Assembly (NCBI RefSeq): GCF_012027615.1
Contig: NZ_SNUT01000001.1
Span: 534,082 to 598,081, forward strand
DNA: 64,000 nucleotides
From: Thermococcus sp. 21S7
GTDB lineage: Archaea > Methanobacteriota_B > Thermococci > Thermococcales > Thermococcaceae
Direction: 5' to 3'
The translations under genes and the position numbers were made by a program. Each line of letters starts with the position of its first letter. Within the stretch, counting starts at the first letter, position 1. Under the pieces are notes generated by a model that was not told the origin of the DNA, ran no database searches, and saw only the letters and a program-made list of their open reading frames with translations. Below are positions 1 through 7,734 of the stretch, in pieces.

Positions 1-192
1 AAGGTCAAGCGCGAGGGCGGTCGCGTAGTCGCCATCGAGTTCAAGAAGCCCATCGAGGAGTACCTCAAGCTCCAGGGCAGGTTCAAGCACCTCTTCAAGC
101 AGCCAGAGGCGATAGACACCCTCCGCGAGCAGATAAAAGCCATGTGGAAGGTCCTCGGCGTCGAGGTCACCCTCCCGAAGCCGGAGGAGTGA
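1..192 (+). CDS. porB: Pyruvate (2-oxoacid):ferredoxin oxidoreductase beta subunit, C-terminal fragment
   Basis: Only the last 63 codons lie in the window, ending in TGA. The tail ([11 protein letters not shown], then MWKVLGVEV) resembles the C-terminus of Thermococcales PorB, the thiamine-diphosphate-binding subunit of cytosolic pyruvate:ferredoxin oxidoreductase, which makes acetyl-CoA and reduced ferredoxin. In these archaea porB is usually the last gene of the por/vor cluster, which fits the T-rich stretch and the unrelated gene that follow. The N-terminal part is outside the window, so the assignment rests on the tail only; VorB of the sister enzyme is the main alternative. Confidence 0.65.
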   Translation, partial: KVKREGGRVVAIEFKKPIEEYLKLQGRFKHLFKQPEAIDTLREQIKAMWKVLGVEVTLPKPEE

Positions 193-202
193 ACTCCTCC
201 AC

Positions 203-226
203 CTTTTTCTATTGTGTTTCTTTGAA
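203..226 (+). terminator. T-rich terminator after porB
   Basis: A pyrimidine-rich tract (CTTTTTCT followed by GTTTCTTT) starts 10 bases after the porB stop codon. Archaeal RNA polymerase terminates at such U-tracts, and the next gene has its own TATA box. Confidence 0.45.
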
Positions 227-269
227 CCGACCGGGCATTACACAGATCTGTCCAAGATTGCCGTATTTT

Positions 270-316
270 GGGACAAAACTTTTAAGCTCCTTATGGCAAC
301 CTAATCTGGAGGTGAA
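270..316 (+). promoter_or_regulatory. Promoter and ribosome-binding site of the Mrp gene
   Basis: A TATA-like ACTTTTAAGC lies near 279-287, and GGAGGTGA near 308-315 sits a few bases before the ATG at 321. Together they support that start codon. Confidence 0.5.
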
Positions 317-320
317 TTAG

Positions 321-1226
321 ATGACCATCAAAGCTCCCACGCTCAACATAGGTGGACTGGGCGCTGATCCCCTCACCCAGAGAATAAACGAAAAGCAGGA
401 GAAGTGGACGTATAAGATAGCCGTCCTGAGCGGTAAGGGCGGCGTCGGAAAGAGCACCGTTGCCGTCAACCTGGCGGCGGCACTGGCCAAGAAGGGCTAC
501 TTCGTTGGAATACTCGACGCGGACATACACGGGCCGAACGTTGCCAAGATGCTCGGCGTCGACAGGGCGGAGGTTCTGGCCGAAAAGCTCGAAGACGGCA
601 GGTTCGAGATGATACCGCCGATGAACGACTTCCTCGGCCAGACGACCCCGATCAAGGTCATGAGCATGGGCTTCCTCGTCCCAGAGGATCAGCCGATAAT
701 CTGGCGCGGCGCTCTGGTCACGAAAGCCATCAAGCAGCTCCTCGGTGACGTCAAGTGGGGTTCGCTGGACTTCATGATAGTCGACTTCCCGCCCGGAACC
801 GGCGACGAGATACTGACCGTCACCCAGACCCTCAAGCTCGATGCGGCGGTTGTAGTAACCACGCCCCAGGAGGTAGCGCTCCTCGACACGGGTAAGGCAG
901 TCAACATGATGAAGAAGATGGAAGTGCCCTACGTTGCGGTCGTCGAGAACATGAGCTACCTCATCTGCCCGCACTGCGGCAACGAGATAGACCTCTTCGG
1001 AAAGGGCGGAGGCCGGAAGCTTGCGGAGAAGGAGGGCGTCGACTTCCTCGGCGAGATTCCGATAGACCTTAAGGCCAGGGAGGCGAGCGATGCGGGCATA
1101 CCGATAGTTCTATACGAGGACACCGTTGCTGCCAAGTCATTTATGGAAATCGTGGACAGGCTCGTGGAGAGGCTCGGAAAGATAAAGGGTGAACAGGAAG
1201 CCTCGGACGAGCCCCAGACCCGCTGA
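321..1226 (+). CDS. Mrp/NBP35-family P-loop ATPase, Fe-S cluster carrier
   Basis: 301 residues. The deviant Walker A motif GKGGVGKS (about 38-45), a DFPPGTGDE segment (about 155-163) and a C-terminal CPHC pair (Cys216/Cys219) are the marks of the Mrp/ApbC/NBP35 family. Members are cytosolic homodimers that bridge a labile [4Fe-4S] cluster through the Cys pair and pass it to apo-proteins. The ATG at 321 follows a good GGAGGTGA site. The gene has its own promoter, and its 3' end overlaps only spurious upstream codons of the next frame. Family assignment is firm; the client proteins cannot be seen from sequence. Confidence 0.92.
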   Translation: MTIKAPTLNIGGLGADPLTQRINEKQEKWTYKIAVLSGKGGVGKSTVAVNLAAALAKKGYFVGILDADIHGPNVAKMLGVDRAEVLAEKLEDGRFEMIPPMNDFLGQTTPIKVMSMGFLVPEDQPIIWRGALVTKAIKQLLGDVKWGSLDFMIVDFPPGTGDEILTVTQTLKLDAAVVVTTPQEVALLDTGKAVNMMKKMEVPYVAVVENMSYLICPHCGNEIDLFGKGGGRKLAEKEGVDFLGEIPIDLKAREASDAGIPIVLYEDTVAAKSFMEIVDRLVERLGKIKGEQEASDEPQTR

Positions 1227-1308
1227 CTCCAACTACCTTTCCTTCTTCACCAAGTTCCACTGCATTAACTTTTTAACCACTTCTGGGTATCTCACTGGGA
1301 GGGATACG

Positions 1309-2676
1309 ATGAAACGGGCCCTCGTTCTGGTAACTCTAATCCTCCTGATCGCCCTTCCCCTAGCCTCCGCGGAGAGGCTGAGCTACTACCCTAGCCAGGA
1401 GGCGTTTCAGACGTTTCTGAACTCAAGCTCATCCTACACGGTCCTTGCAGGTAAAGACGAGTGGGCCAGGGGATGGGCGTACTACGTGGACGAGAAGCTC
1501 TACACGATAAAGCCCCACGGCAACGGAACGCTCGTTCTGGTAGGAAACGTCTACAACAACCCCGCGATGGCCCACGTCTGGAATCTTACGGGGCTTCCCG
1601 CTAATGCCTCCCTCCTCCCCTCCATCGTCGTCCTCAACGGCACCGTTCTCATAACCGGTTCCGAAAACAACATCTATATGACGGAGAAGGCCTTCGAAAG
1701 ACTTTGGAATCCCCCCAGGGGCTCAAAGGTGGCGTTTCTGGTCATAACCTCCGCGGTAATCCTTGCGTTTCTGCTCGCCCTGAGGCGCGACAGGAGCCAC
1801 GCCGGCAGCTTCTACATCCTAACCGCGTCGCTGTTTATCCTCTGGTACCTCATCGCCCAAAGACCCGTCTTAACAAGGGAGTTCCTGCGCTACTTCCTCC
1901 AGGCCGTAACATTTGCCGTAGGCGGTTCTCCGGAGTCTCCCCTCAGCGTGATAATGGGGGCGGTCTTCATGTTCGTGCCGCCCATCGAGGAGAACATAAT
2001 ACTTGTCCACTGGGTTCTAATCCTCCTGATAGCATCGTTTTCCTTCTATCTGGCACCCAAAAGGGCCCGTGAGCTTGGCTTCCTGATATTCGGGCTTATC
2101 TTCGTTTCACCCATGTTCAGGGAGAACCTGTACCACATCAACGGTAGCGCCCTCGGTCTGGCGGGGCTGGTTATAACACTCGCCATCGTGAGCAACGTGA
2201 CGTTCTCCCCGGAGAAATGGAAGGCCTTGCTCCAGACCTTCGTCCTTTCGGCGTTCACACTGCTCACGATAGCCATAAACCCGTATCTGGTCTTCATACC
2301 AATAGCATTTGTCATCACGTTCCCGAAGAGACACCTGAGAAACTACGCCTACCTGCTGATAACCGGTGCCGGAGTGCTCCTCATGTACCTCCAGTTCGGG
2401 ATTCCAGTCGGGATTCCGAGGGGAATGGACCCGCACGGGTGGAGGTACCTGGAGAGGTTCCTGTTCAACAGCGCCTTGGCGCTGGTGACGATGGTCTACG
2501 CGATGGCCGCGGGAGAAAGGGGAATAAAGATGAAGGGCCAGACGGCGTTTCTGCTCCTGATGACGATTCTGTACCTTCCGGCGTCGTTGTTCGTGCCCTC
2601 ACTGTTCCCCTACTGCTTCGTCCTTCTGGCTGCACTGACCGTGAGACTGGTGCACGGGCTCACTCCCGGAACTTGA
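1309..2676 (+). CDS. Signal-peptide-bearing polytopic membrane protein of unknown function
   Basis: 455 residues from ATG 1309, which follows GGGAGGG at 1297-1303 and opens a typical signal peptide (MKRALVLVTLILL...ASAE). An extracellular-type domain of roughly 140 residues with several N-glycosylation-like NxS/T sites comes next. A C-terminal half of about eight to ten hydrophobic segments follows, with short charged loops. I do not recognise a named family. It converges with the DUF2110 gene and overlaps it by 17 bp. An open frame continues upstream to 1189 but lies inside the end of mrp and lacks a ribosome-binding site. Confidence 0.75.
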   Translation: MKRALVLVTLILLIALPLASAERLSYYPSQEAFQTFLNSSSSYTVLAGKDEWARGWAYYVDEKLYTIKPHGNGTLVLVGNVYNNPAMAHVWNLTGLPANASLLPSIVVLNGTVLITGSENNIYMTEKAFERLWNPPRGSKVAFLVITSAVILAFLLALRRDRSHAGSFYILTASLFILWYLIAQRPVLTREFLRYFLQAVTFAVGGSPESPLSVIMGAVFMFVPPIEENIILVHWVLILLIASFSFYLAPKRARELGFLIFGLIFVSPMFRENLYHINGSALGLAGLVITLAIVSNVTFSPEKWKALLQTFVLSAFTLLTIAINPYLVFIPIAFVITFPKRHLRNYAYLLITGAGVLLMYLQFGIPVGIPRGMDPHGWRYLERFLFNSALALVTMVYAMAAGERGIKMKGQTAFLLLMTILYLPASLFVPSLFPYCFVLLAALTVRLVHGLTPGT

Positions 2677-3394
2677 TCGCACCGATGAGGGTTCCCCTGA
2701 GATGGGGACCGATTTCCTTTATGATTCCGGGGGCCTGGGTTCCCTTCTTGAGTATCAACAGGGTCTCCATGAGGCCCAGTTCCTCTATGCGCTTCACGTC
2801 CCTTCCGTGGCCCGTTTTGATGAGGGCCTTCTCAACGTTCTCGCTCACGGTGCCGGCTATGAAGAGCTTGTCGTGGCCGTCGCTTGTCCAGCCCTTTATG
2901 CGCTTCAGCTGTTTCTCGCTGAAGGCCAGCTCCACCTCCCTGGCACCGAATTCCACATTGGACACGGTGACCTCAACCGGAAGGTTGTCAACCCATCCGA
3001 AGTCCCGTATCATCTGCCTCACGGGCATTTCGCCGAAGGTCTCTTTGAGGTAGTACAGGGGGAGAAGCGCGTCCTTGGGCCGGGGGGTGAAGATTCCGAT
3101 GTCCACGTAGGCCCCGTAGCCGACCCTGCCGAGGTCGATGAACCGACCGCGGTATGTCCCACCCTCTTTAATCGCGCTCAGCTTGTAGGGAACCTCGCCG
3201 AATTCCTCGCGGACGAGGTTTGCGCTTATCTCCTCGTCTTCCCCGTTCAGAGAAACTTTAATCCAGTTCTTCTTGACCGCCGAAAGCTTCCATTCGACTT
3301 CCAAATCCCCAAGGAGGGCCTTCAGCTTCTTATCAAGCTTGAGAAAACCACTCCTATCTCCGTAAACCTTCTCAAGAATAACTACTTCCCTCAT
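2660..3394 (-). CDS. DUF2110 family protein
   Basis: 244 residues from the ATG at 3394 (MREVVILEKVYG). Two in-frame ATGs at 3403 and 3400 are alternatives; the GGGGATGAT sequence just before fits 3394 best. The protein is acidic, soluble and mixed alpha/beta with no membrane segments. It resembles the archaeal DUF2110 proteins found next to transcription factor E in Thermococcales. The middle segment (GGTYRGRFIDLGRVGYGAYVD) looks like a small beta-barrel, which would suit RNA binding, but that is inference. It lies 37 bp downstream of tfe and is probably co-transcribed with it. Confidence 0.7.
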   Translation of the reverse strand: MREVVILEKVYGDRSGFLKLDKKLKALLGDLEVEWKLSAVKKNWIKVSLNGEDEEISANLVREEFGEVPYKLSAIKEGGTYRGRFIDLGRVGYGAYVDIGIFTPRPKDALLPLYYLKETFGEMPVRQMIRDFGWVDNLPVEVTVSNVEFGAREVELAFSEKQLKRIKGWTSDGHDKLFIAGTVSENVEKALIKTGHGRDVKRIEELGLMETLLILKKGTQAPGIIKEIGPHLRGTLIGAIKFRE

Positions 3395-3431
3395 ATTCAT
3401 CATCCCCGAAGTTCATTCACCGGCCGTTCAG

Positions 3432-3971
3432 TCAGTTGGACTTCTTTTTCCTGGGCTTCTTCCTGAGGCCGAGCTCTATCTCAAGCTCCTCTATGCGCCT
3501 CCGGAGCTCCTCAACGACGGCGGTGTTGTCGTACTGCATGAGCATCTGCCCGCATATCGGGCACTGGAACTCGTACTCCATGGCTTCGTCGAAGGTCAGC
3601 TTTGGATGACCCGGTGTGCCGCAGTGGTAGTATATCTCACTGGTCTCCTCATCAAGCATCTCCCTGAGCTTCTTGAGCTCCGCCATTTTTTTGGAGCGGA
3701 TTATCTCTGGGAGGCGCTTGGTCTCAAGGTGCCAGTAGTAGTAATACCAGCCGGTTTCTTTGTCCCTTATGCGCTTAAACTCGGCCAGTCCCTGGTCGTA
3801 GAGCATGTAGAGGACTTTTCTAACGGTGTTAACTCTGATGCCGGTTATCTCGGCGAGCTCCTCGTCGGTGGATTCCTTCTTCTTTTCGAGAGCCTTAATT
3901 ACCTCAACGGCCTCTTCACCGCCCATGTCCAGTGCAAGCTCAAGGAGCTCCTTGTTTTTCCTCCTCGCCAC
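3432..3971 (-). CDS. tfe: Transcription factor E, alpha subunit (TFE)
   Basis: 179 residues. TFE is the archaeal counterpart of TFIIE-alpha; it binds the RNA polymerase clamp and helps open promoters. An N-terminal winged-helix domain (about 1-85) is followed by a zinc ribbon with CxxC-type pairs (YYHCGTPGH and FQCPICG) and a charged Lys-rich C-terminus. The GTG at 3971 is chosen because GGAGGT sits seven bases upstream and because it gives the start [11 protein letters not shown] typical of Thermococcales TFE. The longer open frame to 4073 would add 34 unrelated residues. Confidence in function is high. Confidence 0.95.
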   Translation of the reverse strand: MARRKNKELLELALDMGGEEAVEVIKALEKKKESTDEELAEITGIRVNTVRKVLYMLYDQGLAEFKRIRDKETGWYYYYWHLETKRLPEIIRSKKMAELKKLREMLDEETSEIYYHCGTPGHPKLTFDEAMEYEFQCPICGQMLMQYDNTAVVEELRRRIEELEIELGLRKKPRKKKSN

Positions 3972-4112
3972 TACGCCGACCTCCAGAGAACATTTAAACA
4001 CGCTGAATTTTAGCGCATAAATACCGTCCAATAACAAACTATATGGGCTGGAGTATATATAGGTTTTTGTCATATTTACAACGCCAGTGAACAGAAAAGA
4101 ACGTTGAGTGGG

Positions 4113-4397
4113 CTAATCGGTGAAGTACTCGTTAAGCAGTTCCTTCGCGGAGGGCTTGTAGAGTTCCATGACTTCTATGTCCTCGATGACGTTACCCTCC
4201 CTGAGCTTGAGTTTGACCTTGCCTCCGTAGACCTGAAGGTCGTCGAGCATGCCGTAGATGGCATCCTCCGCCTCAAGGGGGGTTTTGAACTTCATTATGT
4301 ACTCCCCATCCTGAGTGATGAGCTTGACCCAATACTCGTTCTTCCTCTTGAAGGGACGGGTAATCTTCGGCTTGAAGTTGTCAATTATAATTTCCAA
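4113..4397 (-). CDS. Small conserved hypothetical protein (94 aa)
   Basis: The TTG at 4397 is the best start: GGAGGTG ends six bases upstream, whereas the GTG at 4406 overlaps that site. The product is a soluble 94-residue protein with alternating charged beta-strands (YWVKLITQDGEYIMKF) and a helical C-terminus. I recognise no domain. Its reading frame, codon use and ribosome-binding site match its neighbours, so it is probably a real Thermococcales gene. Confidence 0.65.
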   Translation of the reverse strand: MEIIIDNFKPKITRPFKRKNEYWVKLITQDGEYIMKFKTPLEAEDAIYGMLDDLQVYGGKVKLKLREGNVIEDIEVMELYKPSAKELLNEYFTD

Positions 4398-4546
4398 GTG
4401 CTCCACCTCCAGCCCAAAGACTTTTTGGTCTCTCTAAGGCTTTTAGGGTGCGGATTTTTAAGGGTTTCCTACGACCCCTTGAATAAAATGATACCAACCA
4501 TTATTTAAACGTTATGAGGAGGGTTTCCGGAATTTTGAGAGCCGCA

Positions 4547-5437
4547 TCATGACCTCCCGAAGGGCAGTTCGATTCCCGTCTCCCTCGCCGCCTCTGCGAC
4601 TTTCTCCAGCGGAACCACTGCGCTCCTCGCACCAACCTTCTGTACCGTGAGATAGGCCAGCAGCATGCCGAGTCTGGCGGCCTCTTCAAGCGTCCAGCCG
4701 CTGAGAACGCCGTATATGACCCCGGCGTCGAAGGCGTCCCCCGCACCGGTAGAGTCAACAACCTCCGCGCTCAGCCCGCGAACCTCACGGACGTTCCCCT
4801 TGTCATCCCTCACCAGAGCGCCGCCGCCGTTGAGGGTGACCACGAGATTCCTGGCGCTTGAGAGCGAGAGGTCCAGCGAACCGAACTTCCTCCGGTATTC
4901 GTCCTCGTTCATCATGAGGTAGTCCACCTTCGCCTCCACATCCCTTGGGAGCGCAGCCTCGCCTATGTCCAGGGAAACCGTTATCCCCCTTTCACCGGCG
5001 AAGTTCACGACCTCGACTATCGTCTCCGGCGGGTTTGAGGAGAGGTGCACGTGCCTTGCCCCGGAAAGGTAATCGAAATCTATCTCCTTCAAAAGGTTGG
5101 CACCGGGGTACTTCACTATCCTCTTGTCTTCACCGTGTATTATGGCAACGGCAACTCCCGAGGGCGCGTCCACCGTTTTGATGCCCCCGGTGTCAACGCC
5201 CAGCCTTCTGAAATACGAGATGTGCGCCTCTCCAATCTCGTCCCTTCCAATGGCCCCTATATAGCCGGTTCTTAGCCCAAACGTGGCGAGCCAGCTTATC
5301 GTGTTGGCAGCGGCACCGCCCAGGCCGAAGAACGCGTTTTCGGCGCTGACCTTCTCATGGAACTCCGGAAAACGCTCAACAAGCATTATGATGTCGTAGT
5401 TGAGGTTGCCCACACCCACAACGTCGAACCTTGCCAT
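4547..5437 (-). CDS. PfkB/ribokinase-family carbohydrate kinase
   Basis: 296 residues from ATG 5437 ([16 protein letters not shown]). The GLGGAAANT segment near residues 37-45 is the substrate-side PfkB signature. The [12 protein letters not shown] block near 230 carries the anion hole and catalytic Asp of the family. It phosphorylates a sugar or nucleoside in the cytosol. Its closeness to tfe recalls, from memory of the T. kodakarensis gene order, the ADP-dependent ribose-1-phosphate kinase of the pentose bisphosphate pathway; that link is inference. It is divergent from the ACT-domain regulator, with a 116-bp shared promoter region. Confidence 0.85.
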   Translation of the reverse strand: MARFDVVGVGNLNYDIIMLVERFPEFHEKVSAENAFFGLGGAAANTISWLATFGLRTGYIGAIGRDEIGEAHISYFRRLGVDTGGIKTVDAPSGVAVAIIHGEDKRIVKYPGANLLKEIDFDYLSGARHVHLSSNPPETIVEVVNFAGERGITVSLDIGEAALPRDVEAKVDYLMMNEDEYRRKFGSLDLSLSSARNLVVTLNGGGALVRDDKGNVREVRGLSAEVVDSTGAGDAFDAGVIYGVLSGWTLEEAARLGMLLAYLTVQKVGARSAVVPLEKVAEAARETGIELPFGRS

Positions 5438-5499
5438 GACCCTCACCTCTGAATAAAGAGATGGAGTCGGCATTGTTAATAACCTTGCGGAGGAATCCG

Positions 5500-5553
5500 G
5501 GGAAAGATTTAAATATCCATTCCTACTCATATATGGGTAAGAGGTGAACAAAA
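5500..5553 (+). promoter_or_regulatory. Promoter of the ACT-domain regulator in the divergent region
   Basis: A TATA-like GATTTAAATATCC near 5507-5519 is followed by GAGGTGA at 5541-5547, six bases before ATG 5554. The kinase gene reads the other way from 5437, so its promoter must lie in the same 116-bp gap. Confidence 0.45.
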
Positions 5554-6147
5554 ATGATGCTCATACTGGAGGCGTACTTCAAGAATTATCCAGCCCGGAG
5601 GAAGGTGGCAGAGTTCCTCTTTGAGAACGGCCTCAGCGTGAAGAGCGGAAAGATATACCTCCGAAACGTGGAGGTTCCGATAAGCGAACTTGCGAGGGTG
5701 ATTGGGGTCAACAGAAAGATAGTGTACCACACGATAGAATACATCGAGAAGACCTACCCCCTCAGGCTCATCTTCGAGAGGCTCAACCCGCTGCCGAGTT
5801 TGATAGACGTCGCCCCCCTGATGGGATGGGAAGTTCTGGAGATAGAACTGGAGAAGGGAGGCTACCTCAACGGTTTCTCGGAGGTCCTCGCCCTGCTCGC
5901 AGAGAACGGAGTTTCCGTCATGGAGGTCTTCAGCAGGAACCTCCACGAAGAACCCACAAAGCTCTACATAGTCATAGACGGTACGCTGCCGGTCGAGGTC
6001 TTCATGAGGGTCAAGGAGATGGAGGGATTCAGAAAGCTAATCCTCCACACTCCCGAGAAGGACAAGGAGAGGTTCGTCTGCAACTACTGCGAGGTCAAAT
6101 ACTGCCCGAAGAGGGTCCTAATTGAAAGGCTTGAGTCTACCCCGTGA
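5554..6147 (+). CDS. HTH- and ACT-domain regulator of amino-acid metabolism (COG2150-like)
   Basis: 197 residues. The N-terminal third has a helix-turn-helix ([22 protein letters not shown], about 43-65). A region of beta-alpha-beta repeats follows that looks like an ACT ligand-binding domain, and the C-terminus has a Cys cluster ([13 protein letters not shown]) that could hold a metal. This layout is that of archaeal predicted regulators of amino-acid metabolism. The ligand is unknown. It is divergent from the PfkB kinase and overlaps the convergent acylphosphatase gene by 11 bp. Confidence 0.75.
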   Translation: MMLILEAYFKNYPARRKVAEFLFENGLSVKSGKIYLRNVEVPISELARVIGVNRKIVYHTIEYIEKTYPLRLIFERLNPLPSLIDVAPLMGWEVLEIELEKGGYLNGFSEVLALLAENGVSVMEVFSRNLHEEPTKLYIVIDGTLPVEVFMRVKEMEGFRKLILHTPEKDKERFVCNYCEVKYCPKRVLIERLESTP

Positions 6148-6412
6148 CCCTGAACCCCTCAAGCCCCTCCGGTTCTTCCCATTTTACGTCAACCCTCGTG
6201 ACCCTCGCCAGGAGCGGGCCCTGGTGCGCCCAGCCGATGAGCGCCTCAACCCTTTCCGGGTCACCCTCTATGACCGCCTCGACGGTTCCGTCGGGCAGAT
6301 TCCTCACCCAGCCGTCAACTCCGAGTTTTCTGGCCTCCCTCTGCATGCTCCACCTGAATCCAACGCCCTGAACGCGCCCGTAGATTTTAAGGTGAGCCCT
6401 TACCCTCCTCAT
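6137..6412 (-). CDS. acyP: Acylphosphatase
   Basis: 91 residues from ATG 6412. The [10 protein letters not shown] signature holds the phosphate-binding loop and catalytic Arg, and the [15 protein letters not shown] segment holds the catalytic Asn. Length matches the family norm of about 90-100 residues. It hydrolyses carboxyl-phosphate bonds such as acetyl phosphate or carbamoyl phosphate in the cytosol. The frame extends to 6439 but that part has no ribosome-binding site. Confidence 0.93.
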   Translation of the reverse strand: MRRVRAHLKIYGRVQGVGFRWSMQREARKLGVDGWVRNLPDGTVEAVIEGDPERVEALIGWAHQGPLLARVTRVDVKWEEPEGLEGFRVTG

Positions 6413-6488
6413 ACACCATCCCGTTGATGATATCCCCACAACCGATTTAAGCTTATCCGTCTACCTTACACCGGTGGGGAAGATGGAG

Positions 6489-6791
6489 ATGATACTGGTC
6501 TACACGACCTTCCCCGACTGGGAGAGCGCGGAGAGAACGGTAAAAGCCCTCCTTGAGAGGAAGCTCATCGCCTGCGCCAACCTCAGGGAGCACAAAGCGC
6601 TCTACTGGTGGGAGGGGAAGATCGAGGAAGAGGTAGAAGTCGGCGCCATACTCAAGACGGAGGTCGAGAAGTGGAAGGAACTGCGGGAGACCATCGAGGA
6701 GATGCATCCGTACGAGGTTCCAGTGATAGCCAGGATAGAGGTGGACAAGGTCAACAGGGAGTACGCTGAGTGGCTTGAGAAGGTGCTCTGA
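6489..6791 (+). CDS. cutA: CutA1 divalent-cation tolerance protein
   Basis: 100 residues starting MILVYTTFPDWESAE, nearly the start of the Pyrococcus horikoshii CutA1 protein as I recall it. The family forms very stable cytosolic trimers that bind Cu2+ and are linked to metal tolerance. The ATG at 6489 is preferred because GGTGGGG at 6473-6479 is spaced correctly from it; the GTG at 6474 overlaps that site and the ATG at 6483 is too close. The stop codon lies within an 18-base sequence repeated at 41339, so the end of the gene abuts transposon-like DNA. Confidence 0.93.
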   Translation: MILVYTTFPDWESAERTVKALLERKLIACANLREHKALYWWEGKIEEEVEVGAILKTEVEKWKELRETIEEMHPYEVPVIARIEVDKVNREYAEWLEKVL

Positions 6792-6960
6792 CCTCCTCCC
6801 CGCCGGTGGGCGGTTCGGTTTGCGGGCCCATAACCTACTCCCGTCGCCGGTTTCGGTTCAGCCCTCAGGCCGGGTCTTCGGCCCGTTACCCCTACCGCAG
6901 AGCGGATTGGGGTTATCGTTCCAAGCCACTCCACAACTTCGGCTACAAGGGGGAGGAGTT
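6788..6960 (-). mobile_element. IS200/IS605 (TnpB) end remnant, possible orphan omega-RNA-like sequence
   Basis: Bases 6788-6805 are identical to 41339-41356. They include a CCTCCTCCCCGCC end motif and, here, a short CCGCC-GGTG-GGCGG hairpin (6800-6813). Read on the minus strand the region ends in ...GGGGAGGAGGTCAG, like the right ends of archaeal IS605/IS1341-type elements as I remember them. Upstream of that lies a GC-rich, hairpin-prone stretch that can be read as a Pro/Gly/Arg-rich tail like TnpB C-termini. In TnpB elements this overlap of tnpB 3' end and right end makes the guide omega-RNA. No tnpB body remains. Confidence 0.45.
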
Positions 6961-7051
6961 TAAAAGGTTTCCGGTGAGCTGAATGGTAGACTCAAAAATA
7001 CTACAACTATCCATCCTCAATGGAAGAGGCTCGAAAAAGAAAAATGTCATC

Positions 7052-7639
7052 ATGATAAGGAAGGTCAAGCCCCAGATCAGGGTTGTGGGTTTTGACGATG
7101 GGACGTTCTCTTTTTCTTCCAAACTCAGCGGGGAGAAGACCATTCTAGTGGGAGTCGTCATGAAAGGCTCCCAGGAGGTCGTTGGCGTTCTCTCGCGCTG
7201 GATAACAGTCGACGGAAACGACGCCACCGATGCGATGATAGAGGCCATCAACTCCTCCAGGTTCAAGGATTTGAGGCTGATTCTCCTCAAGGGTATTACC
7301 TACGCCGGCTTCAACGTCGTTGACCTGGAGAGGCTTCACTCCGAGACCGGCCTGCCGGTGATAGTCGTCATCAGGAAACGGCCGGATATGGAGGGAATGG
7401 AGAGGGCGCTGAGAAAGCACTTCAGCGATGCAGAGGAGAGGATAGACCTCCTGAGGAAAGCCCCATCGCTGGTGGAGCTCATCCCGGAGAAGCTCTACAT
7501 CCAGACGGTGGGCCTCAAAGCCGATACCGCCGCGGAGATAGTCCGGGTAACGACCAAAACCGGCCTGGTTCCAGAGCCCCTGAGGCTCGCCCACATGATA
7601 GCCAGCGGCGTGATGAGGGGAGAGAGCACCCGGGAGTAG
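7052..7639 (+). CDS. DUF99/UPF0215 family protein (endonuclease V-like)
   Basis: 195 residues from ATG 7052 ([21 protein letters not shown]), the usual start of DUF99 proteins. The VVGFDDG strand-turn near the N-terminus corresponds to the first acidic motif of the RNase H-like endonuclease V fold. The family is archaeal and is regarded as an endonuclease V homologue, possibly acting on deaminated bases. An ATG at 6983, with GGTGAG upstream and a TATA-like TTTAAAAGG at 6959-6967, would add 23 unlike residues and is the alternative start. Confidence 0.8.
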   Translation: MIRKVKPQIRVVGFDDGTFSFSSKLSGEKTILVGVVMKGSQEVVGVLSRWITVDGNDATDAMIEAINSSRFKDLRLILLKGITYAGFNVVDLERLHSETGLPVIVVIRKRPDMEGMERALRKHFSDAEERIDLLRKAPSLVELIPEKLYIQTVGLKADTAAEIVRVTTKTGLVPEPLRLAHMIASGVMRGESTRE

Positions 7640-7652
7640 GTTTATAAGAGGC
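7640..7652 (+). promoter_or_regulatory. TATA box for the candidate box C/D sRNA
   Basis: GTTTATAAGAGG lies immediately after the DUF99 stop codon and about 25 bases upstream of the proposed 5' end of the sRNA. No protein gene starts downstream of it on this strand. Confidence 0.45.
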
Positions 7653-7669
7653 CCAGGGAAAGAAAGAAA

Positions 7670-7734
7670 CGGCCGATGATGGCAACAGGGTAGCTACCGA
7701 ATCTTGATGTGGAAGCCGTTCCAGTCTGAGGCTA
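7670..7734 (+). ncRNA. Candidate box C/D guide sRNA
   Basis: The 91-bp gap between DUF99 and the stress-protein gene holds, in order, a C-like box ATGATGG (7676-7682), a D'-like CCGA (7697-7700), a C'-like TTGATGT (7704-7710) and a perfect D box CTGA (7726-7729). Guide-sized spacers of about 14-15 bases lie before D' and D. Short complementary ends (GCC at 7672-7674 and GGC at 7730-7732) could form the terminal stem. Size and layout match archaeal double-guide 2'-O-methylation sRNAs bound by L7Ae, Nop5 and fibrillarin. The internal boxes are degenerate, so this is a candidate; the targets are unknown. Confidence 0.5.

Noticed and set aside
2217..3053. 278-codon plus-strand frame spanning two genes
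   Set aside because: Overlaps the end of the membrane-protein gene in another frame and then the antisense of DUF2110; no motif.
6424..6445. TTGATGATATCC...CCGA, like a C box and D' box before cutA
   Set aside because: No C' or D box follows and no terminal stem; it overlaps the upstream regions of acyP and cutA.
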